50,431 bases of DNA from a virus, in the IMG/VR virus record IMGVR_UViG_3300006749_000018, positions 1 to 50,431 of that record. One strand, given 5' to 3'. The translations under genes and the position numbers were made by a program. The notes beneath the pieces are model-generated. The model was not told the DNA's origin. It was given only the letters and a program-made list of their open reading frames with translations, and ran no database searches. Positions 49,487-50,431 of the stretch are shown one piece after another (position 1 is the first letter of the stretch; every line of letters begins with the position of its first letter).

Positions 49487-50431
49487 TTATCCTGCTGATA
49501 CTTTTAATGTACCATTATCATTCCATAGTACTCCTTTTGAGACAGGGTCACTTGTAGGTAAGTCCTGCATTACTACTCTTCCGTCAGTAACTTTTAAGTT
49601 TGAAAATCTACCTTGACTTTCTATTTCATCTTGAAAGAATAACTCATATTTTCCTGATACTTGCGCTGAAGAATTTCCTGAGAATACATAATCACATCCT
49701 GCTGTATATGTCTGTCCACTATTTTGAAACTTTGCAAATGTTGTGTCTTTACCTGCCCAAAGTAAGTTAAATGGAGGTCTGCCCATTGTACTTGAAGTTA
49801 AAGTAGTATCTCTAAAATATACATATACTGTTGATGGTAATACTACATCATCCATGGCAGCATTTGGTGCACTATTTCGTGCATCAATAACTCTTAACCC
49901 TAAAGTACCATTTCCTGGTGATGATCCATTACCGTCTATCTTTATACTTACTGGTAGTCTAAGAGACTTTAAAGTTCCTATGTCAGTTGTATATATTTGC
50001 AAATTGGTGCTAAGAAAACTTGAGCCACTATAATTAGCTTTATTTATATCAGCTGTACTTGGTTCTACATTTACTCTAAGACCTGATCCTTGGCTACCTG
50101 GTATGCCCAAACCTGCATCATAACCTGAATCTACTGCTGGAGAATATTGCTCAGCATATAAATTCCAAGGTAATCCACCTTTAGTTCCTGCTGCAGCACT
50201 TTGCCTTTTAAAGAAAATATCTTGTGGACCATTATATGTTTGATTAATATCAGGTGATCCTGTTGTCTTGTTAGTAATATGAATTGATATGTTATATCTA
50301 TTACCTGTGTCACTACTATCTGAACCAAAATAATCTATTGTACTATGCATGCATGATTCTGTACTTTCTAAAGTAGGACCAATTTTCATAAATCCATTTT
50401 CTACAAAGACTTGATCAGCAGCCCAGCCATC
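49487..50431 (-). CDS. Tail fibre protein, 5' part outside window
   Basis: Open at the right edge; 314 codons visible, and the first in-window Met is at 50389, preceded by open frame (DGWAADQVFVENGF). Beta-rich, Gly/Ser/Asn/Thr-rich. Ends QDLPTSDPVSKGVLWNDNGT then LKVSAG, the typical C-terminus of phage fibre and baseplate-associated proteins. It may be the missing C-terminal part of the fibre open at position 1 if the genome is circular; the two frames differ by 2 nt if simply joined, so a small gap or overlap at the ends is required. Confidence 0.75.
   Translation of the reverse strand, partial: DGWAADQVFVENGFMKIGPTLESTESCMHSTIDYFGSDSSDTGNRYNISIHITNKTTGSPDINQTYNGPQDIFFKRQSAAAGTKGGLPWNLYAEQYSPAVDSGYDAGLGIPGSQGSGLRVNVEPSTADINKANYSGSSFLSTNLQIYTTDIGTLKSLRLPVSIKIDGNGSSPGNGTLGLRVIDARNSAPNAAMDDVVLPSTVYVYFRDTTLTSSTMGRPPFNLLWAGKDTTFAKFQNSGQTYTAGCDYVFSGNSSAQVSGKYELFFQDEIESQGRFSNLKVTDGRVVMQDLPTSDPVSKGVLWNDNGTLKVSAG

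Noticed and set aside
1-50431. CRISPR array, insertion sequence, integrase or prophage attachment site
   Set aside because: No regularly spaced repeats, transposase, recombinase motif or tRNA-linked direct repeats were seen.

Overview
The window is a 50.4 kb piece of an AT-rich tailed double-stranded DNA phage genome. A host in the Bacteroidota (Flavobacteriia-like) is inferred from several signs. Starts almost never carry a Shine-Dalgarno sequence and instead sit behind A/T-rich leaders. A few promoter candidates fit TTG-N19/20-TAnnTTTG. Lipoprotein signals include one C-N-S-D-D-D export-type signal. The proteins look like those of Bacteroidota phages (DUF4846, HU/IHF-like protein, crAss-like head proteins). 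No integrase, tRNA, rRNA, CRISPR or insertion sequence was recognised. No RNA polymerase, tape measure or tail tube/sheath gene is visible, so a podovirus-like, crAss-related phage with a compact genome is the best guess. The family assignment is inference.

The layout is two divergent arms around an intergenic pivot at 20808-20953. The left arm runs on the minus strand from 20807 down to 1: small accessory genes, a staphylococcal-nuclease-like protein, a lysis group (two-segment lipoprotein and PG-binding amidase), an HU/IHF-like protein, a PD-(D/E)XK nuclease, GroES, large terminase, portal, scaffold, major capsid protein, head-tail connector-type proteins and a long tail fibre that runs off the left edge. 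The minus genes at 48383-50431 are the end of a fibre gene open at the right edge plus a second fibre gene. The fibre open at position 1 and the fibre open at 50431 may be two halves of one gene on a circular or circularly permuted genome.

The right arm runs on the plus strand from 20954 to 48319. First come a monocistronic small gene, a structured non-coding region, and an envelope group of lipoproteins and membrane peptides with a secreted DUF4846 protein. DNA metabolism follows: SF2 helicase, uracil-DNA glycosylase, DnaB-like helicase with a possible loader, Sak4-like ATPase, SSB-like protein, primase, RusA-like resolvase, PD-(D/E)XK nuclease and family B DNA polymerase. A MoxR ATPase / HExxH-VWA pair is followed by two long proteins that look like tandem paralogs. 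The arm ends with a spore-photoproduct-lyase-like radical SAM protein, a DUF932-like protein and a MazZ-type dATP/dGTP diphosphohydrolase, and meets the minus fibre genes at a hairpin terminator near 48.33 kb.

Four copies of a ~30 bp intergenic motif (CCTAttTATTTTTCTCCC then AGCTG and ATTTG) lie only before plus-strand genes, at 20871, 23069, 31838 and 35715. They are the best candidates for a phage-specific promoter class. Hairpin terminators at about 3.2, 6.7, 21.26, 33.83, 43.42, 47.54 and 48.33 kb divide the arms into transcription units. Many gene pairs are joined by TAATG or ATGA stop/start overlaps, which suggests translational coupling in the absence of Shine-Dalgarno sequences.
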